DNA of 64,000 nt, taken from NCBI RefSeq assembly GCF_001698815.1, contig NZ_LGSI01000043.1:93046-157045 (forward strand). The letters are read 5' to 3'. The stretch's first letter is position 1, and each line of letters opens with the position of its first letter. This DNA is from Pseudomonas syringae. Lineage in GTDB: Bacteria; Pseudomonadota; Gammaproteobacteria; Pseudomonadales; Pseudomonadaceae. Under the pieces are notes generated by a model. The model was not told the origin of the DNA. It was given only the letters and a program-made list of their open reading frames with translations, and did not search any database. Below are positions 44,726 to 57,204 of this stretch, piece after piece. A program made the position numbers and the translations under genes.

Positions 44726-45744
44726 TGCCGGCAATGCCGATTCGCACACCGCTGAAGTTGCTGTCCTACGCTGCGCTCGCGTTGCTGGTGGTGAGTTGTT
44801 CTTCAACGAACAGCCGTTCGCCCCAAAAAGGCGGCGCAGCAGTGCGTGCCATGCCCGGCCTGGATATCAACCGGGCGCACAAAGACGGCGCGCCGTGGTG
44901 GGATGTCGACGTGTCGCGCATTCCCGACGCCACGCCAACCCTGCACAACGGCCCTTATAAAGCCAACCCGTACACCGTGCTGGGCAAAACCTATTTCCCG
45001 CTCAATGATTCCCGACGTTACGTTGCCTCGGGCACGGCGTCCTGGTACGGCACCAAATTCCACGGCCAGAACACCGCCAACGGCGAAGTGTATGACCTGT
45101 ACGGGATGAGCGCCGCGCACAAGACCCTGCCGCTGCCGAGCTATGTGCGGGTGACCAACCTGGACAACAACCGCACGGTAATCCTGCGGGTCAATGATCG
45201 TGGGCCGTTCTATTCCGACCGCATCATCGACTTGTCCTATGCCGCAGCCAAGAAGCTCGGTTATGCCGAAACCGGCACGGCGCGGGTCAAGGTCGAAGGT
45301 ATCGATCCTCAAGAGTGGCTGGCGCAGAACGGCCGCCCTGCACCGCTGTTGCCGAATCAGCCACAGGTTATCGCCCAGGCCACGCCGCCTGCGTTGACGG
45401 TTTCCGCTGGCACCATCGAACAATACACACCGCCGCCGCAGCAGCACGCGGCACCGGCGGTGCCGTTGCAGGTCGACCCAAAAAAAAACGCTTCCGGACA
45501 AGCGTCTGGGCTATTTCTCCAGGTGGGAGCGTTCGCCAATCCGGACGCTGCGGAACTCCTGAGGTCGAAGCTCAGCGGGATGGTCCGGGCACCGGTTTTC
45601 GTCAGTTCGATCGCACGCAATCAGCAAACGCTGTATCGCGTGCGGATGGGGCCGATCGACACGCAGGGTGAAGCCCAGCAATTACAGAACAGCGTCAGGT
45701 CAGCCAACCTTGGTCAACCTAGCGTCGTGACATCAGATCAATAG
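44725..45744 (+). CDS. rlpA: Septal ring lytic transglycosylase RlpA
   Basis: A 339-residue lipoprotein. Lipobox LLVVSC, then the double-psi beta-barrel domain (ASGTASWYGTKFHGQNTANGE, LPLPSYVRVTNLDNNRTVILRVNDRGPF in two parts) and a C-terminal SPOR domain (GLFLQVGAFANPDAAELL) that binds denuded glycan at the septum. In P. aeruginosa RlpA is a transglycosylase acting on naked glycan strands. A small hairpin (GTCTGT-CGA-ACAGAC) 100 bp downstream may be a weak terminator. Confidence 0.95.
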   Translation: MPAMPIRTPLKLLSYAALALLVVSCSSTNSRSPQKGGAAVRAMPGLDINRAHKDGAPWWDVDVSRIPDATPTLHNGPYKANPYTVLGKTYFPLNDSRRYVASGTASWYGTKFHGQNTANGEVYDLYGMSAAHKTLPLPSYVRVTNLDNNRTVILRVNDRGPFYSDRIIDLSYAAAKKLGYAETGTARVKVEGIDPQEWLAQNGRPAPLLPNQPQVIAQATPPALTVSAGTIEQYTPPPQQHAAPAVPLQVDPKKNASGQASGLFLQVGAFANPDAAELLRSKLSGMVRAPVFVSSIARNQQTLYRVRMGPIDTQGEAQQLQNSVRSANLGQPSVVTSDQ

Positions 45745-45980
45745 TCGGTGCGGTTTCGGAGTGATCCGAGGCTGACCGATTGGCGGTTTCCGGAGATGCG
45801 CATTTGCCGGCAGAGCATGCGTTTCCGGCAACTGTATGCAAGTTTGTCTGTCGAACAGACGACCTTGTTTGCCAGGATCAGAGCCTGGCGTAGCAGGTCG
45901 TGAAAAGTGTTTTCGCTTTCACCGCCTGATCAGCTTTGCCCGTGAGGGCATGTTTGCCCATTAGCAATTTCGAGAGACGG

Positions 45981-47141
45981 ATGAACATCACCACCTTTGC
46001 AAAACGCTTGTGCCTGCTTGTACCGCTGATCATCACTCCTGCCGCCTGGGCAGTTGAACAGATGACACCCGCCGCGCCGCAACTGGCTGCCAAGGCCTAT
46101 GTGCTGATGGACGCCACCAGCGGCAACGTTCTGGTCGAGAACAACGGCGACCAGCGTCTGGCGCCGGCGAGCCTGACCAAACTGATGACGGCGTATATCG
46201 CCACCCTGGAAATCCGTCGCGGTCAGATCGGCGAGAACGATCCGGTTACCGTCAGCGAGAATGCCTGGCGTACCGGCGGTTCGCGGATGTTCATCAAGGT
46301 CGGTACCCAGGTTACGGTCAGCGATCTGCTGCACGGCATCATCATTCAGTCGGGTAACGACGCCAGTGTTGCGCTTTCCGAGCACATCGCCGGTAGCGAA
46401 GACGCATTCGCTGACATGATGAACAAGACGGCCGCCGATCTGGGCATGACCAACAGTCACTTCATGAACCCGACTGGCCTGCCGAACCCGGAGCACTATT
46501 CTTCGGCGCACGACATGGCGACTCTGGCTCGGGCGATCATCCACGAAGATCCAGCTCACTACGCGATCTACTCGCAGAAAGAGTTCTTCTGGAACGGCAT
46601 CAAGCAGCCTAACCGCAACCTGCTGCTGTGGCGCGACAAGACCGTCGATGGCCTGAAAACCGGTCACACCGATGAAGCAGGTTACTGCATGGTGTCTTCG
46701 GCAGTACGTGACGGCATGCGTTTGATCGCGGTGGTGTTCGGCACCAACAGCGAACAGGCCCGTGCGGCTGAAACCCAGAAGCTGCTGACCTACGGTTTCC
46801 GTTTCTTCGAAACCCAGAACTTCTATCAGAAGGGCACCGAGCTGGCCCAGGCTCCGGTCTGGAAAGGCGCAGAACATCAGGTCAAGGCTGGCCTGGCTGA
46901 AGACCTGAGCATGACCATGCCTAAAGGCGAGATGAAAAAGCTCACCGCCAGCATGACCATGAACCCGCAACTGGTTGCGCCAATCGCCAAGGGCGACGTA
47001 ATCGGTAAAGTTGAAGTGAAAATGGAAGACAAGGTGGTTCACACTGCCAACCTGATCGCGCTGGAACCGGTCGAGGAAGGTGGCATTTTCCGCCGCGTGT
47101 GGGATAGCATCCGCTTGTTCTTCTACGGTTTGTTCAACTGA
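45981..47141 (+). CDS. dacA: D-alanyl-D-alanine carboxypeptidase (PBP5/6)
   Basis: A 386-residue periplasmic DD-carboxypeptidase that trims pentapeptides. It has a signal peptide to about residue 25 (ITPAAWAVEQ), SxxK in ASLTKLMTAYIA, SGN in QSGNDASVALSEH and KTG in DGLKTGHTDEAGYCMV, and ends in an amphipathic membrane anchor (WDSIRLFFYGLF). ATG 45981 follows GAGAGACGG; the earlier in-frame start at 45936 lacks a signal. A 10-bp hairpin (47157-47189) follows. Confidence 0.96.
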   Translation: MNITTFAKRLCLLVPLIITPAAWAVEQMTPAAPQLAAKAYVLMDATSGNVLVENNGDQRLAPASLTKLMTAYIATLEIRRGQIGENDPVTVSENAWRTGGSRMFIKVGTQVTVSDLLHGIIIQSGNDASVALSEHIAGSEDAFADMMNKTAADLGMTNSHFMNPTGLPNPEHYSSAHDMATLARAIIHEDPAHYAIYSQKEFFWNGIKQPNRNLLLWRDKTVDGLKTGHTDEAGYCMVSSAVRDGMRLIAVVFGTNSEQARAAETQKLLTYGFRFFETQNFYQKGTELAQAPVWKGAEHQVKAGLAEDLSMTMPKGEMKKLTASMTMNPQLVAPIAKGDVIGKVEVKMEDKVVHTANLIALEPVEEGGIFRRVWDSIRLFFYGLFN

Positions 47142-47221
47142 ATTAGTGTGGACCTGCATGGCCCCGCTCCAATCCGGAACGGGGCCATGTCCGTTGCCAC
47201 GGCTTACGAGGCCGTTACGCC

Positions 47222-47497
47222 ATGAAAGACACTGAAGTAAAGGCGCCAAAGATCGAATTCCCCGCCAATGATTACCCTATTAAGGTGATCGGCGACACCA
47301 TCGTGGACATCAAGCAAAAGATCATCGACATCGTCAAAAAGCACGCGACGATCAACGATGAGCGGGTGGACGAGCGCCAAAGCAGCAACGGGAAGTACAC
47401 CACTATCCAATTGCATATCATTGCCACGGGTCAAGACCAGTTGTACGACATCAACAGCGAGTTGCGGGCTACCGGATTCGTGCACATGGTGTTGTGA
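47222..47497 (+). CDS. ybeD: YbeD/DUF493 family protein
   Basis: A 91-residue protein matching the YbeD (DUF493) family: [40 protein letters not shown] and [18 protein letters not shown]. It has a ferredoxin-like fold; the role is unproven, but it is always found with dacA and lipB. Its stop overlaps the lipB start (TGATG). Confidence 0.94.
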   Translation: MKDTEVKAPKIEFPANDYPIKVIGDTIVDIKQKIIDIVKKHATINDERVDERQSSNGKYTTIQLHIIATGQDQLYDINSELRATGFVHMVL

Positions 47498-48144
47498 TGA
47501 CTGGCACGCTGGGCTTTCGTGAGCTGGGCCAGGTCGATTACGAGCCCACCTGGCACGCCATGCAGCGTTTCACCGGCGAGCGCGGGCGCGATGTGACCGA
47601 CGAAGTCTGGCTGGTCCAGCACCCGCCAATCTTCACCCAGGGGCAGGCCGGCAAAGCCGAGCATCTGTTGCTACCTGGCAATATTCCGGTCATACAGGTC
47701 GATCGTGGCGGCCAAGTAACCTATCATGGCCCCGGCCAACTGGTTGCTTACCTGATGCTGGACGTCAGGCGCCTTGGCTTCGGCGTGCGTGATCTGGTTT
47801 CCCGGATCGAACGCAGCCTCATCGCAGTGCTGGCCAGTTACGGTGTAACGGCAGCCGCGAAACCCGACGCACCGGGTGTTTACGTCGATGGAGCGAAAAT
47901 CGCGTCCCTGGGGCTGCGAATTCGCAACGGTTGTTCATTTCATGGTCTGGCGTTGAACGTCGACATGGACCTTGAACCGTTTCGACGGATAAATCCCTGC
48001 GGATATGCGGGGCTGGCGATGACCCAGCTACGTGATCATGCAGGCCCGATTGAATTTGCCGAGGTTAGTGCCCGGCTGCGCGCGCAGCTCGTCAAACACC
48101 TCGACTATGCTGAGCAGACGACCCTCACGGGCGGAATCGATTGA
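47497..48144 (+). CDS. lipB: Octanoyltransferase LipB
   Basis: A 215-residue enzyme that moves octanoate from acyl carrier protein to lipoate-dependent enzymes. Motifs are [21 protein letters not shown] (in overlapping parts) and [22 protein letters not shown], with the catalytic Lys and a late Cys in INPCGYAGL. The start overlaps the YbeD stop codon. lipA follows two bases later. Confidence 0.96.
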   Translation: MTGTLGFRELGQVDYEPTWHAMQRFTGERGRDVTDEVWLVQHPPIFTQGQAGKAEHLLLPGNIPVIQVDRGGQVTYHGPGQLVAYLMLDVRRLGFGVRDLVSRIERSLIAVLASYGVTAAAKPDAPGVYVDGAKIASLGLRIRNGCSFHGLALNVDMDLEPFRRINPCGYAGLAMTQLRDHAGPIEFAEVSARLRAQLVKHLDYAEQTTLTGGID

Positions 48145-48145
48145 T

Positions 48146-49177
48146 ATGACTACTGCGACCGACATTGCTGAGAGCCCCGTGCAAAACCTGATCCCGACGC
48201 TTGATGTTTCCGAGCGTGTTGCCCGCCCGAAAGTCGAAGCCGGCGTGAAACTGCGCGGCGCGGAAAAGGTTGCACGCATTCCGGTAAAGATCATTCCAAC
48301 GGTCGACCTGCCGAAGAAACCTGACTGGATTCGTGTTCGCATCCCGGTTTCCCCCGAGGTTGATCGCGTCAAGCAACTGCTGCGCAAACACAAGCTGCAC
48401 AGCGTCTGCGAAGAAGCGTCCTGCCCGAACCTGGGTGAGTGCTTCTCCGGCGGTACTGCGACCTTCATGATCATGGGCGACATCTGCACCCGTCGTTGTC
48501 CGTTCTGCGACGTCGGCCACGGCCGTCCGAAGGCGCTGGACGTCAACGAGCCAGTTAACCTCGCCGTTGCCATCGCTGACCTGCGCCTCAAGTACGTGGT
48601 GATCACTTCCGTGGATCGCGACGACCTACGCGACGGCGGTGCCCAGCATTTTGCCGACTGCATCCGTGAAATCCGCAAGCTGTCGCCAAACGTGCAGCTG
48701 GAAACACTGGTTCCGGACTATCGCGGGCGCATGGACATCGCTCTGGAAATCACCGCTGCCGAGCCGCCGGATGTGTTCAACCACAACCTGGAAACCGTGC
48801 CGCGCCTGTACAAGGCCGCGCGTCCTGGCTCCGATTACCAGTGGTCGTTGACCCTGCTGCAACGCTTCAAGCAAATGGTGCCGCACGTACCGACCAAGTC
48901 CGGCTTGATGCTGGGCCTGGGCGAGACCGACGAAGAAGTCATCGAAGTCATGAAGCGTATGCGCGAACACGACATCGACATGCTGACTTTGGGTCAATAC
49001 CTGCAACCATCGCGCAGCCACTTGCCGGTCGAACGCTTCGTGCATCCGGACGTCTTCGCCTGGTTCGCCGAGGAAGGCTACAAGATGGGCTTCAAGAACG
49101 TTGCGTCCGGCCCGTTGGTACGTTCTTCGTACCACGCCGACGAACAGGCCAAGACCGCTGTAAAAGCGATGCTGTAA
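48146..49177 (+). CDS. lipA: Lipoyl synthase LipA
   Basis: A 343-residue radical SAM enzyme that adds two sulfur atoms to protein-bound octanoate. It has both iron-sulfur clusters: [17 protein letters not shown] for the auxiliary cluster and [10 protein letters not shown] for the radical SAM cluster. It ends with [22 protein letters not shown] 48146 follows lipB by one base. A strong terminator follows. Confidence 0.97.
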   Translation: MTTATDIAESPVQNLIPTLDVSERVARPKVEAGVKLRGAEKVARIPVKIIPTVDLPKKPDWIRVRIPVSPEVDRVKQLLRKHKLHSVCEEASCPNLGECFSGGTATFMIMGDICTRRCPFCDVGHGRPKALDVNEPVNLAVAIADLRLKYVVITSVDRDDLRDGGAQHFADCIREIRKLSPNVQLETLVPDYRGRMDIALEITAAEPPDVFNHNLETVPRLYKAARPGSDYQWSLTLLQRFKQMVPHVPTKSGLMLGLGETDEEVIEVMKRMREHDIDMLTLGQYLQPSRSHLPVERFVHPDVFAWFAEEGYKMGFKNVASGPLVRSSYHADEQAKTAVKAML

Positions 49178-49210
49178 CGCCGGGCGGCATGATTGCCTGA
49201 GCTGAAAACA

Positions 49211-49248
49211 AAAACGGGTCGGATATCACTATCCGGCCCGTTTTTTTT
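49211..49248 (+). terminator. Intrinsic terminator after lipA
   Basis: AAAACGGGTCGGATA-TCAC-TATCCGGCCCGTTTTTTTT forms a GC-rich stem followed by eight T, 34 bp after the lipA stop. Confidence 0.9.
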
Positions 49249-49265
49249 GCTTGATGCCCAACTCC

Positions 49266-49357
49266 CGTAGGACCGGATTCATCCGGGAGGGCGGTATCTC
49301 GATGCAAGATATGCATCGGATGTACCGGCCCTTTCGGGAATAAATTCCCTCCCACAG
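49266..49357. repeat. REP-like inverted pair (diverged)
   Basis: GTAGGACCGGATTCATCCGGGAGG faces a degenerate partner ending CCCTCCCACA. Related to the pairs at 57100, 61260 and 63896. Confidence 0.6.
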
Positions 49358-49370
49358 GGGTGGCCTTGCT

Positions 49371-50699
49371 TCAAGGCTTGCGCAACGTCTCCAGCAATTC
49401 ATGTGTCGGGTAGCCATCAGCAGGCCAGCCGTAGGATTGTTGAGCACTGCGAATCGCTTTGCGCGTGTTGGCGCCGATAATCCCGTCCGGCGTGCCTGCG
49501 TCGTATTGCTTGGCCGAGAGCAGGCTTTGCAGTTCGATGCGCTCAGATCGGCTCAGAGGCGTGTCATCGCGCGGCCATTCACCTATAACGTAGCCACCGC
49601 CTCTGAAACGCTCGGAAAGCAGGCCGATAGCCAGCGCATAAGACGACGAATTGTTGTACTTGAGGATCGCCCGGAAGTTGTCGATCACCAGAAACGCCGG
49701 GCCGCGATAACCAGCGGGAAGCAGCAGCGCAGCCTGTTGCTGATCGGTGCCAGCCGGCAGAGGCGAACCATTGGCCAGGCTCACGCCCAGTTGCTGCCAT
49801 TGGGCGAGGCTTTTACGCGTCGAGGCATCGGCCAGCGCGTAATCAAAACCTTTCGCCAGGCCAACTTCGTAACCCCACGACTGGCCGCGCTGCCAGCCGG
49901 AGCTTTGCAGGTAATGCGCAGTCGAGGCCAGGGCGTCAGCCGGGGTGTTCCAAATATCGCGGCGACCGTCGCCATCGAAGTCCACCGCGTGGGTGTTGTA
50001 GGTGGTCGGAATGAATTGGGTCTGCCCCATGGCGCCGCCCCACGAGCCGAGCATCCGGTCTGGGGTGATGTCGCCGTGCTGAATAATCTGCAGTGCCGCG
50101 AGCAATTGATCCTGGGCGAAGCCGCGACGACGGCCTTCATACGCCAGGGTTGCCAATGAGCGAATCACCGATTGCGTGCCCTGGAACTGGCCGAAATTGC
50201 TCTCCATGCCCCAGACCGCCACCAGCGCCTGACGATCTACGCCATAACGCGCCTCGATGTTCTGCAACACGTCGGCATATTGATTGAGCAATGCCTGACC
50301 TTTGCGGACCCGCGCTGCGGATATCGCGCCGTCGAGGTATTCCCAGACCGGGCGGGTGAACTCGGGTTGGCTGCGGTCAGCCTTGACCACGCTCATGTCT
50401 GGCGTTACGCCAGCGAAAGCGTTGTCGAAAATGTCGGGCCTGATGCCCGCCTGCAAAGCCTGGGCTCGAAAACCTGCCTGCCAGTCACTGAAACTGATGG
50501 TCGGCTGGATATCGAGGTTCGCATCGACGGCAATAACCGGAGCGACGGGCGCAACAGGTGCAACAGGCAACGTGCTGGCAACTGGGAGAGGCGTGGCGTC
50601 GGCTGCGGTGGGTTTCTCGGCGCAGGCAACTAACAGGATAAGGCTTGAGGCGGCGATCAGTTGGCGTAACTGCCAACGTCGGGAAAAACAAGAGGGCAT
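49371..50699 (-). CDS. MltB-type lytic transglycosylase with peptidoglycan-binding domain
   Basis: A 442-residue lipoprotein (lipobox LLVAC). A Pro/Val-rich linker leads to the transglycosylase domain with catalytic Glu in [13 protein letters not shown] and the motifs [28 protein letters not shown] (in parts). A C-terminal peptidoglycan-binding domain of about 60 residues follows ([27 protein letters not shown] in two parts). The ATG at 50699 gives the signal; the upstream ATG at 50741 is the alternative. It is a paralogue of mltB at 43.7 kb. Confidence 0.92.
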   Translation of the reverse strand: MPSCFSRRWQLRQLIAASSLILLVACAEKPTAADATPLPVASTLPVAPVAPVAPVIAVDANLDIQPTISFSDWQAGFRAQALQAGIRPDIFDNAFAGVTPDMSVVKADRSQPEFTRPVWEYLDGAISAARVRKGQALLNQYADVLQNIEARYGVDRQALVAVWGMESNFGQFQGTQSVIRSLATLAYEGRRRGFAQDQLLAALQIIQHGDITPDRMLGSWGGAMGQTQFIPTTYNTHAVDFDGDGRRDIWNTPADALASTAHYLQSSGWQRGQSWGYEVGLAKGFDYALADASTRKSLAQWQQLGVSLANGSPLPAGTDQQQAALLLPAGYRGPAFLVIDNFRAILKYNNSSSYALAIGLLSERFRGGGYVIGEWPRDDTPLSRSERIELQSLLSAKQYDAGTPDGIIGANTRKAIRSAQQSYGWPADGYPTHELLETLRKP

Positions 50700-50783
50700 G
50701 CTTGGGTCCAAGGTATTACCGATAGGTGCAGACCTTAACACGCCAGCCCGATCTAAGGGGCGTCGGGGGGAAGTCGCAGTGTT

Positions 50784-50939
50784 TCAAGCCGCCAGAAGGT
50801 AAGAAGCCTCCCAGCTTTTAGACTGGAAGGCTTCGCGGCGGTAGCTGCCCTTACCTTTGCCGGGTTGTTCCTGACGGCTGCGGAACAGTGGCTGGGCGAC
50901 GATGGATTTGGCCTTGTTGGCCCGCTTTGGTTTTTTCAT
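50784..50939 (-). CDS. arfA: Alternative ribosome-rescue factor ArfA
   Basis: A 51-residue basic protein: KAKSIVAQPLFRSRQEQPGK and GKGSYRREAFQSKSWEASYL match ArfA, which recruits RF2 to ribosomes stalled without a stop codon when tmRNA is lacking. The ATG at 50939 precedes KKPKRANKA. The 3' half holds a 12-bp hairpin; in E. coli a similar hairpin limits full-length ArfA unless tmRNA is absent. It follows holA, as in other pseudomonads. Confidence 0.9.
   Translation of the reverse strand: MKKPKRANKAKSIVAQPLFRSRQEQPGKGKGSYRREAFQSKSWEASYLLAA
50803..50834 (-). promoter_or_regulatory. Intragenic hairpin in arfA
   Basis: On the minus strand GAAGCCTTCCAG pairs with CTGGGAGGCTTC (one G-U pair) across an 8-base loop, over the codons for E-A-F to A-S. 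It matches the position of the RNase III-cleaved or terminator hairpin known in arfA of E. coli, which makes truncated ArfA that tmRNA then removes. Confidence 0.7.
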
Positions 50940-51038
50940 GGCGGATGCTCGCTTGGGTGGGATTGAACGCGGGCAATCATCCGGCAGAGAAGGGCGTGTG
51001 TCTAATAGATGTGTGCTATGGAAGGGCGGGCGATTATT

Positions 51039-51132
51039 CGTTGGAGCGAGGCTTGCCCGCGAAGAGGTCGGTACATCAGCCGATTGTTTCGAATCACATA
51101 CATCGCTATCGCGAGCAAGCTCGGCTCCTACA
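51039..51132. repeat. REPIN (inverted REP pair) plus half element
   Basis: CGTTGGAGCGAGGCTTGCCC faces a partner ending GCTCGGCTCCTACAG. A lone half copy (TTGGAGCGAGGC) follows at about 51150-51161. Confidence 0.7.
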
Positions 51133-51167
51133 GGGCTTCACTCATTGTTTTGGAGCGAGGCTTTCAA

Positions 51168-52205
51168 CTACTCCGCAGGCAACGCCAACCTTTGCCCGGC
51201 CATCAGCAGCGCCAGCCGGGTCAGACTGCTCCAGGGTGAGCCGGCCGCCTGGCCTTTGATTTGCGCGTCGATGCGTTGCGCATCCATCAGCAACTCACTC
51301 CAGCGCTTGGCCGAGTGGCGTTGCAGGGCTTTGCTCATCAGCGGTTTGCGCTTGTCCCAGATCGGCGGGCGGGCCGAGCTGAAGGCTTTGTCCAGCGGCA
51401 CACCCTGGCTGAATTGCAACGCCAGGTTTGCCAGCACGCGCAGTTCCCGGGACAAGGCCCAGAGAATCACCGGTGGTTCCACGCCTTCGCCACGCAGGCC
51501 TTCGAGCATGCGCAAGGCGTGAGCGGCTTCGCCGTTGAGCACCGCGTCGGTCAGGCCGAAGACATCGAAGCGGGCACTGTCAGCCACCGCAGCCTGCACG
51601 GTTTCGACGGTGATCTGACCTTCTTCGGCCATCAGCTTGAGCTTTTCGATTTCCTGAGCCGCAGCTAGTAAATTGCCTTCAACCCTCGCGGCGATCAGCT
51701 CCACTGCGTCCTGAGTCGCGGCAAGCCCAGCCTGAGACAGGCGCTGGCGAATCCATTGCGGCAACTGGCCAATATCCACCGGCCAGATCTGCACGAATTG
51801 AGTTTGCGCGCCGTCGACCAGGGCTTTACCCCATTTGGTCTTTTGCGCGCTGCCGTCGAGCTTCGGCAGGCTGATCAGCAGCAAGGTGTCTTCGGCGGGG
51901 CGTGCGCAATATTCCATCAGCGCCGCAGCGCCCTTGTCGCCGGGCTTGCCGGAAGGCAGGCGCAGTTCCAGCAGGCGACGCTCGGCGAACAGCGACATGC
52001 TGGCACCCGCCTGCAACAGCGTGCCCCAGTCGAAACTGGCATCGGCGCTGAACACCTGACGTTCATCGAAGCCTTGCTGACGCGCCGCAGCACGAATCGC
52101 ATCGGCGGCTTCCTGACACAGCAAGGGATCGTCGCCGCTGACGATATAGACCGGCGCGAGTGTGCCTTGCAGATGTTTGGTTAGCTGAGCTGGAGTGAGT
52201 TTCAT
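51168..52205 (-). CDS. holA: DNA polymerase III delta subunit
   Basis: A 345-residue clamp-loader subunit that opens the beta clamp. It begins MKLTPAQLTKHLQGTLAPVYIVSGDDPLLCQEA, has the LLISLPKLDGSAQKTKWGKAL region, the linker EKLKLMAEEGQITVETVQAAV and the C-terminal collar domain. It follows lptE by 44 bp and belongs to the leuS-lptE-holA-arfA series. Confidence 0.95.
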   Translation of the reverse strand: MKLTPAQLTKHLQGTLAPVYIVSGDDPLLCQEAADAIRAAARQQGFDERQVFSADASFDWGTLLQAGASMSLFAERRLLELRLPSGKPGDKGAAALMEYCARPAEDTLLLISLPKLDGSAQKTKWGKALVDGAQTQFVQIWPVDIGQLPQWIRQRLSQAGLAATQDAVELIAARVEGNLLAAAQEIEKLKLMAEEGQITVETVQAAVADSARFDVFGLTDAVLNGEAAHALRMLEGLRGEGVEPPVILWALSRELRVLANLALQFSQGVPLDKAFSSARPPIWDKRKPLMSKALQRHSAKRWSELLMDAQRIDAQIKGQAAGSPWSSLTRLALLMAGQRLALPAE

Positions 52206-52249
52206 AAGTCAGAAGATGTTGGGGCCAGCAAGCTGCTGGCCCCAAACAT

Positions 52250-52855
52250 TTAGCGCGACGGGATTTCGATAGGCGACTGTTGCGGTGTTTCGTCGCGGAC
52301 TTTCTGTGCGGCTTCCAGTGCGTCGGCTTCAGCCTTGGCAACGGCATCCGCTTTCTGCTGCAGTTCGTCCAGGCGCGCTGGGGACAGACGGCTCAGCGCA
52401 GCGACCATCTTCTGCACTTGTTCGTTACGCATTTCCTTACGGATCTGCGCAGCTTCCTGGTCGGAGCCGATCAGGTTGTTGCCGTCATGCACGTAAGTCT
52501 TGTCGGTCTGGACTTTGCCACCGGTCAGCAGGCGGTCTTTCTCACCGTGGATTTCATAGTTGAGCACGGTGGTCAGCGAGTATTCAGCCGAACGTGCGGA
52601 ACCCGAATAGCTCGCGGTACGCTGGGATTCCTGCTCGTCGGTCAGGACCAGTTTGTATGGCGCGCCGGTGTAGACCTTGACGCCACCGCCTTCCAGAACG
52701 CGGCGCAGCTGGCTCACGGTTTCGCCGTAAGCGTTACGCGCGCTGAGATCCAGTTCCTTGATCGCGATCTCGTTACTGCCGGTGCCACGCAGCTGGAAGC
52801 CACAGGCGCTCAGCAACACAGCGAGGCCCATAACCAGCAAATTGCGTTTGATCAT
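52250..52855 (-). CDS. lptE: LPS-assembly lipoprotein LptE
   Basis: A 201-residue outer-membrane lipoprotein that plugs LptD during LPS insertion. The lipobox is LLSACGFQLRG. The middle shows LVLTDEQESQRTASYSGSARSAEYSLTTVLNYEIHGEKD in parts, and the C-terminus is long and charged (LDELQQKADAVAKAEADALE). It follows leuS, the standard order. Confidence 0.95.
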   Translation of the reverse strand: MIKRNLLVMGLAVLLSACGFQLRGTGSNEIAIKELDLSARNAYGETVSQLRRVLEGGGVKVYTGAPYKLVLTDEQESQRTASYSGSARSAEYSLTTVLNYEIHGEKDRLLTGGKVQTDKTYVHDGNNLIGSDQEAAQIRKEMRNEQVQKMVAALSRLSPARLDELQQKADAVAKAEADALEAAQKVRDETPQQSPIEIPSR

Positions 52856-52943
52856 CTTGATGCTCCCCTTGAAACCGTATGGGCCGACAGTGCGTCCCTG
52901 GAAATATGTTCAGCGCCCGATCGATATCGGGCGCTTGATCCCA

Positions 52944-55863
<2,920 letters not shown>

Positions 55864-56235
55864 ATGACAGAGTTGCAGCACATAGAAACAAACCCTGAGC
55901 TGTATGAACGTTTGATTAATCGACTGGGGCTTGCCTTGGAGATAGCGAAAACTTCGGTCCGTCTGCGAAACGAACTCCCTCAGGAGCTGGAATTGCGCGG
56001 CCTTAGTCATGCTGAATTCGAGCTTATTGAAGCGTATCTTGGAAAAGGCAAACCAGCGCCGGTTACGTTGTTGACCGGCGAGTTGAAGGGCAGCTTCATG
56101 GCTTCACGGGAAACCGCTGGGCCGGTATTGACGCCGCAACCTTCAGCCAAGGTCATCTGGCTGAAAGATCAGAAACGCGCCAAGGCATCGGCAAAGTTGA
56201 GTCGTTACAGTTCAAGCAATTTTTTTAAACGCTAG
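55864..56235 (+). CDS. Hypothetical protein
   Basis: A 123-residue soluble protein of no family recognised. The N-terminal half is helical and charged (ELQHIETNPELYERLINRL, ALEIAKTSVRLRNELPQELE, LSHAEFELIEAYL); the C-terminal tail is basic and Ser-rich (KASAKLSRYSSSNFFKR). GAGGTGAG lies before the ATG. It is AT-richer at the start than its neighbours and sits between leuS and the ElyC-like gene, where a transferred or lineage-specific gene is possible. Confidence 0.6.
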   Translation: MTELQHIETNPELYERLINRLGLALEIAKTSVRLRNELPQELELRGLSHAEFELIEAYLGKGKPAPVTLLTGELKGSFMASRETAGPVLTPQPSAKVIWLKDQKRAKASAKLSRYSSSNFFKR

Positions 56236-56323
56236 AACCTGATGCAGGCTGCGCGCCTGCTGCTTTAAGCATTGTCGCTTAACGTCAATCCTCTTAGGCT
56301 TCGGGCATCTCTGGAGATGCTCG

Positions 56324-57085
56324 ATGCCTATTCGCTATTTGCTTAAAACCCTGTTGCTGCCGCCCGGCGTTCTTTTGCTGTTGCTGGTGCTCGCCTGGTG
56401 GTTGCGTCGCTCCCGGCCGCGTCTGGCCGCTGCCTGTTTTGCTATCGGCGTCGGTGGCCTGTGGCTGATGAGTTTGCCGATTGTTGTCGAGTGGGCCGCG
56501 CACGGGATCGAGCAGGACGTGCCATTGCCCCGTGAGCAATGGGCGAATCTGGCGCAACAGGCAGATGCCATCGTGATTCTGGGCTCCGGCCGCGAACGCA
56601 AGGATCCGACCTGGGGCGAGGATATCCCCACCGGCGTGGCTCTGGAGCGCATGCGTTACGCGGCGCAACTGGCGAAAGCGTCGGGTTTGCCAGTCTTGAC
56701 CAGCGGCGGGCTGCACTATGGCGAGCCGCCGAGCGAAGCGGCGATCATGGCGCAATCTCTGGAGCGCGACTTCGGCGTCGTGGTGCGCTGGCAGGAAGGC
56801 TTGAGCCGCACCACCTGGGAAAACGCCACCATGAGCGCTGCGATTCTTCAGCCGTTGGGCATAAAGCGCATCATTCTGGTGACGCATGCGTGGCATATGC
56901 CGCGCTCACGCTGGAGTTTCGAGCACGCCGGTTTTACCGTGATCAGCGCGCCGGTAGGTTTCCTCGGCCGCGACAACGCCGTGCCGTTCGGCGGCTGGCT
57001 GCCGGAAAGCCGCGCGGTGTGGCAGAGCGGGCAGTTGCTGAATGAAGCGGTGGGGTTGTGGGCGTATCGGGTGTTGTATCGCTGA
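56324..57085 (+). CDS. YdcF/ElyC-family membrane protein
   Basis: A 253-residue protein with two N-terminal helices (LLLPPGVLLLLLVLAWWL, LAAACFAIGVGGLWLMSL) and a periplasmic DUF218 domain: ADAIVILGSGRERKD, LPVLTSGGLHYGEPPSEAAIMAQSL, RTTWENATMSAAIL, IILVTHAWHMPRS. ElyC in E. coli supports undecaprenyl carrier lipid metabolism and peptidoglycan synthesis; the exact reaction here is unknown. Confidence 0.88.
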   Translation: MPIRYLLKTLLLPPGVLLLLLVLAWWLRRSRPRLAAACFAIGVGGLWLMSLPIVVEWAAHGIEQDVPLPREQWANLAQQADAIVILGSGRERKDPTWGEDIPTGVALERMRYAAQLAKASGLPVLTSGGLHYGEPPSEAAIMAQSLERDFGVVVRWQEGLSRTTWENATMSAAILQPLGIKRIILVTHAWHMPRSRWSFEHAGFTVISAPVGFLGRDNAVPFGGWLPESRAVWQSGQLLNEAVGLWAYRVLYR

Positions 57086-57099
57086 GAACGCGACTTTTT

Positions 57100-57189
57100 G
57101 TAGGACCGGCTTTAGCCGGGAGGAGGCCGGTGCATACAAAAATCTGTATCGTCTGCACCATTGGACTCCCGGCTGAAGCCGGTCCTACA
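57100..57189. repeat. REP-like inverted pair
   Basis: GTAGGACCGGCTTTAGCCGGG faces CCCGGCTGAAGCCGGTCCTAC across about 45 bp, a second REP family in this window (also at 61260-61351 and 63896-63987). Confidence 0.8.
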
Positions 57190-57204
57190 GCAGCTTTGCA
57201 TGCC

